The notes beneath the pieces are model-generated. The model was not told the DNA's origin, made no database searches, and was given only the letters and a program-made list of their open reading frames with translations. Both the position numbers and the translations under genes were made by a program. From Duganella sp. CF458 (GTDB taxonomy: Bacteria > Pseudomonadota > Gammaproteobacteria > Burkholderiales > Burkholderiaceae_D), in NCBI RefSeq assembly GCF_900113115.1, contig NZ_FOOF01000028.1, positions 1 through 36,231 of the forward strand: a stretch of 36,231 nt of DNA, given 5' to 3'. Position 1 is the first letter of the stretch; each line of letters begins with the position of its first letter. Shown here piece after piece: positions 15,567 to 22,782 of this stretch.

Positions 15567-15582
15567 TGCAAAGGGCGTGCCA
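15567..15582 (-). promoter_or_regulatory. Sigma-54 promoter of the rtc operon
   Basis: On the minus strand the sequence TGGCACGCCCTTTGCA matches the -24/-12 consensus exactly (TGGCAC, five bases, TTGCA). Transcription would start near 15556, about 25 bases before the ATG of the small gene. rtcBA operons in other proteobacteria are known to be transcribed by sigma-54 with the activator RtcR, and an rtcR gene diverges from this region, so the assignment is strong. Confidence 0.92.
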
Positions 15583-15592
15583 GCTTGCTAAG

Positions 15593-15626
15593 TCATTGAT
15601 AAATATAGATTCACGGAAATCAATGA
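15593..15626. promoter_or_regulatory. Inverted repeat in the rtcR-rtc intergenic region
   Basis: TCATTGAT (15593-15600) and ATCAATGA (15619-15626) are perfect complements separated by 18 bases, so the centres of the two arms are about 26 bases apart. The element lies just upstream of the -24 box of the sigma-54 promoter. It could be an RtcR upstream activating site, but activators usually bind farther away, so it may instead serve the rtcR promoter. Confidence 0.45.
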
Positions 15627-15630
15627 TTGT

Positions 15631-15661
15631 GATAAATTATCTAAAAAGATAAATATTTATC
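15631..15661. promoter_or_regulatory. Cluster of GATAA palindromes between the rtc promoter and rtcR
   Basis: Three overlapping perfect palindromes sit in 31 A/T-rich bases: GATAAATTATC (15631-15641), TTATCT-AAAA-AGATAA (15637-15652) and GATAAATATTTATC (15648-15661). They end 4 bases before the rtcR ATG and lie 50-90 bases upstream of the sigma-54 promoter, a plausible distance for an RtcR enhancer. They could also contain the rtcR promoter and allow autoregulation. No ribosome-binding site is visible for rtcR here. Confidence 0.55.
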
Positions 15662-15665
15662 CCAA

Positions 15666-17264
15666 ATGAAAAAGAAGATCGTCATCCTTGGTTTCCTCGG
15701 CTCGCAGCTGGACGGCGGCCCTCGCAATCCCGCGCGCTGGGAAAAATGGCGTCCCAGCGTCTCCTTGCTGCAGCACGAAGACCTGGTGGTCGACCGTTTC
15801 GAACTGCTGGCCAGCGCCCACCACGACAGCCTGGCGCGGCAGATCGAGGAGGATATGCACGCCGTCTCGCCGGAGACGGTCGTGCAGCGCCACACGCTGC
15901 CGATCAGCGACTGGTGGGATTTCGAGGACGTCTACAGCCAGCTCTTCGATTTCGCGCGCAATTACCAATTCGATACCGATAACGAGGAATACTGGGTCCA
16001 CATCACTACCGGCACCCACGTCGCGCAGATTTGCCTGTTCCTGATGACGGAAGCGCGCTATTTCCCCGGCCGCCTGCTGCAGACCTCCCCGCCCCGCCGC
16101 GCGGCGCCCGGCAAGACCGGCGACTACGTGCTGATCGACCTGGACCTGTCGCGTTACGACCAGATCGCACAGCGTTTCTCCAATGCGCAGCGGGAAGGCG
16201 TGGAATTCCTGAAGTCCGGCATCGCCACCCGCAACCCGCACTTCAACCTGTTGATCGACGAGATCGAGCACGTGGCTGCGCGTTCACGTGCCCCCATGTT
16301 GCTGATGGGGCCTACCGGTGCGGGCAAATCCTTCCTGGCACGCCGCGTGTACGAGTTGAAGAAGGCGCGCCACCAGGTGGACGGGGCCTTCGTCGAGATC
16401 AACTGCGCCACCCTGCACGGCGACGGCGCCGGCTCAACCTTGTTCGGCCACGTGAAAGGCGCGTTCACCGGCGCGGCATCGGACCGCCCCGGCTTGCTGC
16501 GCACCGCGCATAAGGGTCTTCTATTCCTCGACGAGATTGGCGAACTGGGACTGGACGAACAAGCCATGCTGCTCAAGGCGGTCGAGGAAAAGCGTTTCCT
16601 GCCGATGGGTGGCGATCATGAAGTGCGCAGCGATTTCCAGCTGATCGCCGGCACCAACCGCGACCTTGCGCGCGAAGTGGCGGCGGGGCGCTTCCGCGAA
16701 GACCTGTTCGCCCGAATCAACCTGTGGACCTATTCGCTGCCCGGCCTGGGCGAGCGGCCGGAAGACATCGAGCCCAACCTCGACTACCTGCTGGCGCAGT
16801 TCGGTGCGGAAAACGGCGCCATGGTGCGCTTCAATACCGAGGCACGCCAGCAGTACATGCGCTTCGCAGCTTCCGCCGACGCGCTATGGAACGGCAACTT
16901 CCGCGACCTGTCGGCCTCCGTCACCCGCATGGCGACGCTGGCCGATGCCGGGCGCATCACCACGCCCATCGTCGCCGCCGAAGTGGCGCGCCTGCAGCGC
17001 CAATGGGGTCCCCTGGCCGAGGGCGTGAACACCACGGCGAAACTCGATGGATTATTCGATGAAGAAGCGCTTGGGCAAATCGACTTGTTCGACCGCATGC
17101 AGCTCGAATCCGTGATCGCCGTCTGCCGCCAATCCAAGACCATGTCCGATGCCGGCCGCAAGCTGTTCGCCGCTTCGCGTCTCGGCAAGGCAAAGCCGAA
17201 CGACGCCGATCGCCTGAAGAAGTACCTGGCCCGCTTCGGCCTGGAGTGGGAGCAAGTCAGCTAA
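15666..17264 (+). CDS. rtcR: RtcR, CARF-domain sigma-54 activator of RNA repair genes
   Basis: RtcR is the bacterial enhancer-binding protein that activates rtcBA when RNA damage products are sensed. Residues 1-175 form the CARF-type sensor (MKKKIVILGFLGSQLDGG at the start, and a VHITTGTHVAQICLFLMTEA segment at 111-130). Residues about 185-430 are the AAA+ domain: Walker A GPTGAGKS (215-222), the sigma-54 contact loop GAFTGA (265-270) and Walker B LLFLDE (285-290). The C-terminus (about 478-532) has the helix-turn-helix-like region. The 532-residue length is normal for RtcR. No clear ribosome-binding site precedes the ATG, suggesting weak translation. It diverges from the rtc operon and its stop overlaps the stop of the second rtcA by three bases. 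Confidence 0.96.
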   Translation: MKKKIVILGFLGSQLDGGPRNPARWEKWRPSVSLLQHEDLVVDRFELLASAHHDSLARQIEEDMHAVSPETVVQRHTLPISDWWDFEDVYSQLFDFARNYQFDTDNEEYWVHITTGTHVAQICLFLMTEARYFPGRLLQTSPPRRAAPGKTGDYVLIDLDLSRYDQIAQRFSNAQREGVEFLKSGIATRNPHFNLLIDEIEHVAARSRAPMLLMGPTGAGKSFLARRVYELKKARHQVDGAFVEINCATLHGDGAGSTLFGHVKGAFTGAASDRPGLLRTAHKGLLFLDEIGELGLDEQAMLLKAVEEKRFLPMGGDHEVRSDFQLIAGTNRDLAREVAAGRFREDLFARINLWTYSLPGLGERPEDIEPNLDYLLAQFGAENGAMVRFNTEARQQYMRFAASADALWNGNFRDLSASVTRMATLADAGRITTPIVAAEVARLQRQWGPLAEGVNTTAKLDGLFDEEALGQIDLFDRMQLESVIAVCRQSKTMSDAGRKLFAASRLGKAKPNDADRLKKYLARFGLEWEQVS

Positions 17265-18283
17265 ATCTTGGCGCGCACATGGCAGGTGTTGAAGCGCTCG
17301 CCCTGTTCGAAACCGATCGTCACCGGCAGGAAATGCGTCATCACTTCCGCGTTCGTGATTGCGTGGGGCGATACATGATCCAGGGTGTAGGAACCGCCGC
17401 CTGCCAGCGCCATCGGCAGCATCACCTGGTCGCCCAAGTGCTCGCCCACCGCCGCGCCGGAAGCCAGATAGCGGCGCGCCTCCAGTGCCGCCTCGCGTGC
17501 GACTGCTTCGGCGCGCACGCCGCGGTCGCCGATGGCCGAGAACACTTCCGTCACCGTCTCGCTCTCGATGGTCAGCAAGACCGCGTTGCCCGGGCTGGCC
17601 GACGCCGGCGACAGCACCTCGCGCAATTGTCCGCCCTCCCATCCCAGCAAGTTGCGCACGGTCGCATACTGGCGCTGAGCCACCTGTGCCGGCAAGCGCG
17701 CGGCAAGCGCTTGCGCGTAAGCCTGTTGCAAGCCGCCCCGGTCGAGCAGGTCCAGGCGGCGCAGTTGCTTGCATGGCCACACATTGGCCGACATGCTGCC
17801 GCCGCCGGCCGGGTAGAACCCATAGCGCTCGATCTCGATTTCGACCTGCGCGCCCATGGCCGCGAGCACGCGGCAGTAAGCCCGCTGCAGGAATTCGCCC
17901 GGCGGCGCCTTGGGATTATGCGTGCCACCGGTCACCGTCACCGCAGTGGGCTGCTCAGCGAACAGCAAGGCAGGGATCAGGGTTTGCAACACCAGTGTCG
18001 TGCTGCCGGCAGTGCCAATATCGAAGTCATAGACGCCACCGCTCACACGGCCGGGCGTGAACTCCAGTGAAGTCGAGCCGACCTCGGCGTGGGTGACAGT
18101 AGCGCCGCAGGCAATCGCTGCTGCACGTACCGCCGACAGGTGCTGTCGGCGCAAGCCGGGCGGCTGGCGGTTGGCGCGGATATTGCGGATCCGGAAAGCC
18201 TGGCCGGTAATCATCGACAGGGTCAGCGAGGAGCGCAGGATCTGCCCGCCGCCTTCGCCCGTCGAACCGTCCAGTTCAATCAT
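17261..18283 (-). CDS. rtcA: RNA 3'-terminal phosphate cyclase, second copy
   Basis: This is a second complete RtcA of 340 residues, collinear with the first copy almost to the C-terminus. It starts MIELDGSTGEGGGQ and retains GGTHNPKAPP (119-128), GFYPAGGG (155-162), EHLGDQVM (281-288) and the nucleotidyl-acceptor histidine H307 (SPHAITN), so it should be active. The central part (about 165-235) differs most, and an extra Cys (136, 171) appears. The start at 18283 has GGGAGGTG 5 bases before it; an upstream Met at 18379 would add 32 unlike residues. It lies outside the sigma-54 operon, convergent with rtcR and 56 bases after the phytase-like gene, so it may be expressed differently from copy one. 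Divergence argues for an old duplication or separate acquisition. Confidence 0.94.
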   Translation of the reverse strand: MIELDGSTGEGGGQILRSSLTLSMITGQAFRIRNIRANRQPPGLRRQHLSAVRAAAIACGATVTHAEVGSTSLEFTPGRVSGGVYDFDIGTAGSTTLVLQTLIPALLFAEQPTAVTVTGGTHNPKAPPGEFLQRAYCRVLAAMGAQVEIEIERYGFYPAGGGSMSANVWPCKQLRRLDLLDRGGLQQAYAQALAARLPAQVAQRQYATVRNLLGWEGGQLREVLSPASASPGNAVLLTIESETVTEVFSAIGDRGVRAEAVAREAALEARRYLASGAAVGEHLGDQVMLPMALAGGGSYTLDHVSPHAITNAEVMTHFLPVTIGFEQGERFNTCHVRAKI

Positions 18284-18339
18284 CGCGCACCTCCCTGCCG
18301 GCATTATGCTGCCGCCGCAGGGGAGGCGGCGCACGAACA
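18284..18339 (-). other. Short gap with GC hairpin between the lipoprotein gene and second rtcA
   Basis: GCCGCC (18311-18316) and GGCGGC (18325-18330) can form a 6-bp stem with an 8-base loop just after the lipoprotein stop. On the minus strand it is followed by AGCATAATGCC rather than a T-run, so it is at best a weak terminator, and the two genes may be co-transcribed. The remainder holds the ribosome site GGGAGGTG of the second rtcA. Confidence 0.35.
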
Positions 18340-20346
18340 TCAGTAGGTGTTCAGTGCCTTCGAGAACTTGATCAGCCACAGGCGGCTCGGCCGCTCACGG
18401 TCGTCGCCACGCGCAACGCGGATGGCGTTGGCCGCATTGCAGCCGGCAGCATTGCTGGTGACGATGGTGCCATTTGCATCGACATTGCACTTGGTGACGT
18501 CGGCATCGGCGACCGCTTCACCATTTGGCGTGAAGATCCTGGTCTTCAGGCCGAAGTCATTATCGTTTGCCAGCGCCAGCGTGTTGCCATCGACGATGGT
18601 CAGGCCTTCCGCTTTTTCGGCCAGCCAGCCGATGGCGTTCAAGTCCAGCAGTAGGGTCTTCTTCAATGTCGCAACCTTGGACCAATCGGCGCCATTCACT
18701 GCCGCAGCACCCATCGAGCTCTTTTCCAGGTCGGAGGTGGCCGGGTTGAATGTTGCGGCATTGATGTCGGTCGCGCTGCCGATTTCCACCAGCATCAACT
18801 TGTTGAATACCTTGCCGCCAGGTGCGGCGCCCTGTTCGATCACGATGAACTTGCCGTTGCCCAAAGCGACCATGTCGCCCAGCTTGGCATTGCCGGTGCG
18901 GCCGTCCGCGTAATCGGCGCCATTCAATGGGTAGGCAAACATGCGGCCAGTGGTGCCGGTGGCTGGATCGAATTCGATCCAGCGGGTGAAGCGGGCGAAG
19001 CGTTCCACCTGCTCGCTCTTGCCGGTCACCGAATACGGCGCATTGCCGTCGGTCAGTGGGCTCTGCAGGAATCCGTGCAGCTTGTCGGTTGCCGTATCGA
19101 GCGCCATGCCTTCCATGCCACGGTTGGCGCGGCGCTTGGCGAAGACGGCAGGCAGGCCGCTACCAGGCGCATAACGGGACTGGATCACGCCGCTCGCGGC
19201 GTCAATCTTCACAATGAAGGGACCGTATTCGTCCGACACCCACAACGCATTGCGCTTCTTGTCGAAGGCAATGGCTTCGGTATCCAGGCCGTTCGCGCTG
19301 AACACCGCCTTGCTCGCGGCATCGTATTTCATCGCGTCGAACACCGGTACTTCGGCGGAATTGCCCAGCGAACCGGCAGGGATGGCCAGGCCGGAGCTGT
19401 TGGTATTCGCGGAGGTCTTGATCGGCAACGTGGAGTTCAGCACCGCACCGGCCTTGCCGACCGTGATGACGCCGATCGACGGCGTGAAGCTTGGCGACGG
19501 GAAGATCTTGGCCCCCATGGTGCCGCTGCCGCCCGGATTCGGCACGTTCGGACCGTCGCCGTTCGGGCCGCGGTCGGTCAGGCCGTAGAATTCCAGGTCG
19601 CCGCTGGCATTCGTGCCTTTGAATGCCAGCGCCGAACCATAGGACGGCAGGAAGCCCAGCGGGAAGTCTGCCTTCACCTTGGCGTTGCTGCCTTCGTAAG
19701 GAATATAGAAGCTGTTTGCCGCCTGTACCTGGTAGCGCGTCACGCTCACCGTGGCGGCAGCCAGGGTGAAGCTCTCCTGCACAGGCTTGCCAACTTTGGA
19801 GGCCAGCGTGTCTTCGAAGTGCTCGCGCACCAGCTGGCGGCGGTCGTCATCTATGCCACGGGCAGCGTAGGCGGGGCCGGCGGCAACCAGGTTGGCAGCC
19901 ATAGCCTTGTTGAAGTCCGCCGCGGCGGCGCCGAAATCCGCGCTCTTGCCCGCCAGTGCAGCCTTCACATCGTTGGTGATCCTGATGCCGTTGGATGGAT
20001 CGTTGTCCTCGTCCAGCAGTTGCAATGCCAGCAGGCGGTTGACCACCTTGGCGTCCTTGACATCGCTCACGCCAGCCAGTTGCAGCGGTGTGATGATCGT
20101 CGCGCAAGCGGCACTGCCCAAGGCCATGCCGCCCACGCTGAAGCTGACGTTCTCGCCCTCCTTGCAGCTGAACTCGCCCTTGGCGCCGGTGACCGCCTTG
20201 GCCGACGTGCCGGCGACATACTCCGCGCCTTCCACCGCGCCATCGACAAAGGTGCCGTTGACCGCCGGCTTGGCCGGTTCGTTGCTGCCACCGCCGCCGC
20301 AAGCGGCAAGGGCAAGTGCGAGAGGAAGGAGCGACAGGGTTTTCAT
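18340..20346 (-). CDS. Phytase-like/esterase-like lipoprotein
   Basis: This is a 668-residue exported lipoprotein. The leader MKTLSLLPLALALAAC ends in a lipobox with Cys16, followed by a flexible GGGG linker. The C-terminal two thirds match the esterase-like activity of phytase family (phytase-like, beta-propeller-type). Segments include LEFYGLTDRGPNGDGPN, LDTEAIAFDKKRNALWVSDEYGPFIVKID and MEGMALDTATDKLHGFLQSP, and it closes with AEGLTIVDGNTLALANDNDFG. The N-terminal 200 residues are a small-molecule-unlike domain with acidic and alanine-rich stretches that I cannot name. I chose 20346 because the lipoprotein signal begins there; a start at 20394 would bury it. The substrate is unknown; phosphate-ester or lactone hydrolysis at the envelope is inferred from the family name only. 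Confidence 0.85.
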   Translation of the reverse strand: MKTLSLLPLALALAACGGGGSNEPAKPAVNGTFVDGAVEGAEYVAGTSAKAVTGAKGEFSCKEGENVSFSVGGMALGSAACATIITPLQLAGVSDVKDAKVVNRLLALQLLDEDNDPSNGIRITNDVKAALAGKSADFGAAAADFNKAMAANLVAAGPAYAARGIDDDRRQLVREHFEDTLASKVGKPVQESFTLAAATVSVTRYQVQAANSFYIPYEGSNAKVKADFPLGFLPSYGSALAFKGTNASGDLEFYGLTDRGPNGDGPNVPNPGGSGTMGAKIFPSPSFTPSIGVITVGKAGAVLNSTLPIKTSANTNSSGLAIPAGSLGNSAEVPVFDAMKYDAASKAVFSANGLDTEAIAFDKKRNALWVSDEYGPFIVKIDAASGVIQSRYAPGSGLPAVFAKRRANRGMEGMALDTATDKLHGFLQSPLTDGNAPYSVTGKSEQVERFARFTRWIEFDPATGTTGRMFAYPLNGADYADGRTGNAKLGDMVALGNGKFIVIEQGAAPGGKVFNKLMLVEIGSATDINAATFNPATSDLEKSSMGAAAVNGADWSKVATLKKTLLLDLNAIGWLAEKAEGLTIVDGNTLALANDNDFGLKTRIFTPNGEAVADADVTKCNVDANGTIVTSNAAGCNAANAIRVARGDDRERPSRLWLIKFSKALNTY

Positions 20347-20348
20347 GT

Positions 20349-20371
20349 GGGCCTCTGGGTCAAAAAGGCCC
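20349..20371 (-). promoter_or_regulatory. Hairpin that could cover the lipoprotein ribosome-binding site
   Basis: GGGCCT (20349-20354) and AGGCCC (20366-20371) are perfect complements around an 11-base loop, ending 2 bases before the ATG at 20346. The only purine-rich block for this start (CAGAGG, minus strand) lies within one arm and the loop. An alternative stem CTGGG/CCCAG overlaps it, so two structures compete. Translational control is possible but unproven. Confidence 0.4.
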
Positions 20372-20388
20372 AGCATAATCAACCGAAG

Positions 20389-20406
20389 TGACAAGCTTAT
20401 GACAAG
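20389..20406. repeat. Direct repeat TGACAAG spaced one helical turn
   Basis: TGACAAG occurs at 20389-20395 and again at 20400-20406, an 11-base period. It stands about 45-60 bases upstream of the lipoprotein start, where an operator or activator site would be expected. On the minus strand each copy reads CTTGTCA, which also resembles a -35 hexamer. No matching -10 is clear. Confidence 0.35.
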
Positions 20407-20416
20407 CCACCTGCGC

Positions 20417-22729
20417 TTACTTGAAGGCGATCGCTGTCACCGCCCGCATCGAGTCGCTATGCCCGAACGGCTGGATGATGGCGTCCGGACCTCGCTTCGG
20501 CACCCCATCCGGCAGGCCGTAGCTGCGGTCGATTACCCGCAGCGTAAACGGTTTGCCGGCCGGCAGTGTCAGGTCCAGTTCCAGCGGCGCCGCTTCCAGT
20601 GCATAGGCCGCGAAGCCCCAGTCCTTGCCCGGCTCGCGCAACAGCTGGCGGCCGCCGACCGACGCCTGCTGCACGTCGACGCCTTCGACATACAGCTTGA
20701 CCTCCGGCGCCGAGCGCTCGGAACGCAGACGGATGCGGACCTGGCGCACGGCGCCATTCACGCTGTCCTGCAGGACTTCCACCTGCGGCGCCTTGATGCC
20801 GGCCGCCGGCGCCGGGGCCGTCCAGTAGGTCTGCGCATAGTCGCCGTAAATTTCCGGCACTTTACGGTTTTCGGCCTGGTCGCCCATCACCTTTTTCGCC
20901 CAGTCGCCGAGCATCGGGTCGCTCGACAGCCACATGGCATTGCCGGTCATGCCGTCCACCGCGTACTGCAGGTTGGTCGGATGCGGCTGCGCCGGCGACA
21001 CCGCCGACGTCGCCGAGCCCGCGCCCAGCAGCACGACCGCGGCCACGCCAGGCAGCAGCGGGAACACGAAGCGGCGCGACACCATGGCCAGCAGCGGCGC
21101 CATCAGGCCGAAGGCCAGCACCATCAGGAACACCGGCACTGCGGACAGGCGGGTGGTCAGGGCGGCAAACAGCACTTCCACCACCGGCGCCAGCACCAGC
21201 AGTGCCGGGGCGGCGGCCAGCAACAGGACCAGGGCGCGCTGCGCCACCGGACGCTGGCGGCCGGAACCGCCCAGCAGCCAGGCGAAGGCGGCCAGCAAGG
21301 GCAGCAGGGGCCAGGCAAACAGGAAGCTGGCGCCCGGCATCCAGATCAGCGTCGCCAACAGGAATGCCATCCACAGCAGCGCGGCGCCCAGCGCCAGTTC
21401 CATCGCGGCGAAGCTGCGCAGCTGGCGGCGCAGCACCAGGCCGTACAGGCCGAGCGCCAGGCAGGCAAAGGCGGCCCAGTACCAGCCGACGTTGTACACG
21501 TCCATCAGGGCGCGATACTGGAAGTGGATCATGCTGACCAGCAGCCAGGTCACCGTGCAAACGATCGCAATGCCCAGGCCAAGCAGCGGCAGCAGGCCGG
21601 CGGCACCCAGCACGCGGCCGAGGCGCAGGCCGCCACGCAGGCCGGAATGCAGCGCCAGCCCGAACAGCACCAGTGCCAGGCCCGCCAGGCCCCACGACAA
21701 TGCGGCCGGGTAGCTGACCAGGCCCGCCAGCGGCAGCGTGAAGTAAACGCGGTCGCCATCCTTGATGTGGGCCAGGTCGGCGGCGCCGAAATGGCGCGCC
21801 AGCGCCAGCATGGTATCGCCTTGATGCTGCACGCTGCGCGGGTCGAGGTTGGCCGCGCTGTCGAGCTGGGTGTGGTAGCTGCTCGGGCGCTCGATGGCGG
21901 CGAAGTTCATTGCCATCAGGCCGGCGCGCTTGAACGCGCTCAAATCGGTATCGTTGGGCAGCAACTTGTAGACTTCGGACATCAGGGAGTTGCCGAACGG
22001 CTGGTTGACGCCGGCAAATGCCTGCACCAGCTTGCCGTTGCCGGCACTGGTCTCGAACATCAGCATCGGTCCGGAATTGCCGCGAAACTCGAAATTCAGC
22101 GCCAGCCCGATGCGGCTGCGCCATGGGTGGCTGGCGACAAAGGCTTCCGCACCCAGCAGGCCGATTTCCTCGCCGTCGCTCAGCAGCACGATGATGTCGT
22201 TGCGCAGGCGCGGGCCGGCCTGCAGCGCGCGCAGCGTTTCCAGGATGGCGGCCACGGAGGCGCCGTTGTCGGCCGCGCCGAAGCTGTGCGGCACCGAATC
22301 GTAGTGGGCCGACAGCAGCAGGGCGGGCCCGCTGCCGGTGCCCGGCAGGCGCGCCACGATATTGTGTACCTGGCCGGCGGTCTCGCCCGAAGCGGCGACC
22401 GCGAAGCTGTCCTGCACCTGGGTTTCCAGCTGCATGCGCTGCAGCTCGCCCACCAGGTAATTGCGCACCGCCGCGTGGGCGGCAGTGCCGCTCGGATGCG
22501 GCGCCGCCGCGATCCCCTTCAGGTGGGCCAGCGCGCGCTCGGCGGCAAAAGCATTGGCCGGCGCGCCGGTGCCGGCCGGGACCGCCGGCGCCCGGCCCTG
22601 CAGGCCCAGCAGCACCAGCAACAGCAATGCGGCCAGCACGCCGACGATCAGGACCAGGGCCGGCTGGCCGGGCGCGGCGGGCGCCGGTGTCGCCGGCGGC
22701 CGCTGTTCGATACTGACGGTATGTGTCAT
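20417..22729 (-). CDS. Membrane-anchored M28-family metallopeptidase
   Basis: This is a 770-residue membrane protein. A first hydrophobic helix (about 24-43) leads into an M28 aminopeptidase-type domain (about 60-305), with the dizinc ligand set visible: H142 in SAHYDSVP, D154 in AADNGAS, E187/E188 in SDGEEIG, E214 in NFEFRG and H286 in SSYHTQLD. Then come about eight hydrophobic segments (315-600) and a soluble C-terminal domain (about 610-770). This architecture resembles ERMP1/Fxna-like M28 proteins, with the catalytic part probably facing the periplasm. The start at 22729 has AAGGTAAGAAG before it. It lies 53 bases after the ABC permease gene and in the same direction, so it is likely the last gene of the export operon. 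A role in trimming or recycling an exported peptide is a speculation. Confidence 0.9.
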   Translation of the reverse strand: MTHTVSIEQRPPATPAPAAPGQPALVLIVGVLAALLLLVLLGLQGRAPAVPAGTGAPANAFAAERALAHLKGIAAAPHPSGTAAHAAVRNYLVGELQRMQLETQVQDSFAVAASGETAGQVHNIVARLPGTGSGPALLLSAHYDSVPHSFGAADNGASVAAILETLRALQAGPRLRNDIIVLLSDGEEIGLLGAEAFVASHPWRSRIGLALNFEFRGNSGPMLMFETSAGNGKLVQAFAGVNQPFGNSLMSEVYKLLPNDTDLSAFKRAGLMAMNFAAIERPSSYHTQLDSAANLDPRSVQHQGDTMLALARHFGAADLAHIKDGDRVYFTLPLAGLVSYPAALSWGLAGLALVLFGLALHSGLRGGLRLGRVLGAAGLLPLLGLGIAIVCTVTWLLVSMIHFQYRALMDVYNVGWYWAAFACLALGLYGLVLRRQLRSFAAMELALGAALLWMAFLLATLIWMPGASFLFAWPLLPLLAAFAWLLGGSGRQRPVAQRALVLLLAAAPALLVLAPVVEVLFAALTTRLSAVPVFLMVLAFGLMAPLLAMVSRRFVFPLLPGVAAVVLLGAGSATSAVSPAQPHPTNLQYAVDGMTGNAMWLSSDPMLGDWAKKVMGDQAENRKVPEIYGDYAQTYWTAPAPAAGIKAPQVEVLQDSVNGAVRQVRIRLRSERSAPEVKLYVEGVDVQQASVGGRQLLREPGKDWGFAAYALEAAPLELDLTLPAGKPFTLRVIDRSYGLPDGVPKRGPDAIIQPFGHSDSMRAVTAIAFK

Positions 22730-22782
22730 CTTCTTACCTTCTTGTGGAGCCCTCGCAGGGCCGGGTTATCGGATCGGGTGCC

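Noticed and set aside
22749..22761. Small hairpin GCCCT-CGC-AGGGC before the M28 gene as a terminator
   Set aside because: Five-bp stem with no T-run on the minus strand; the genes on both sides are close and in the same direction.
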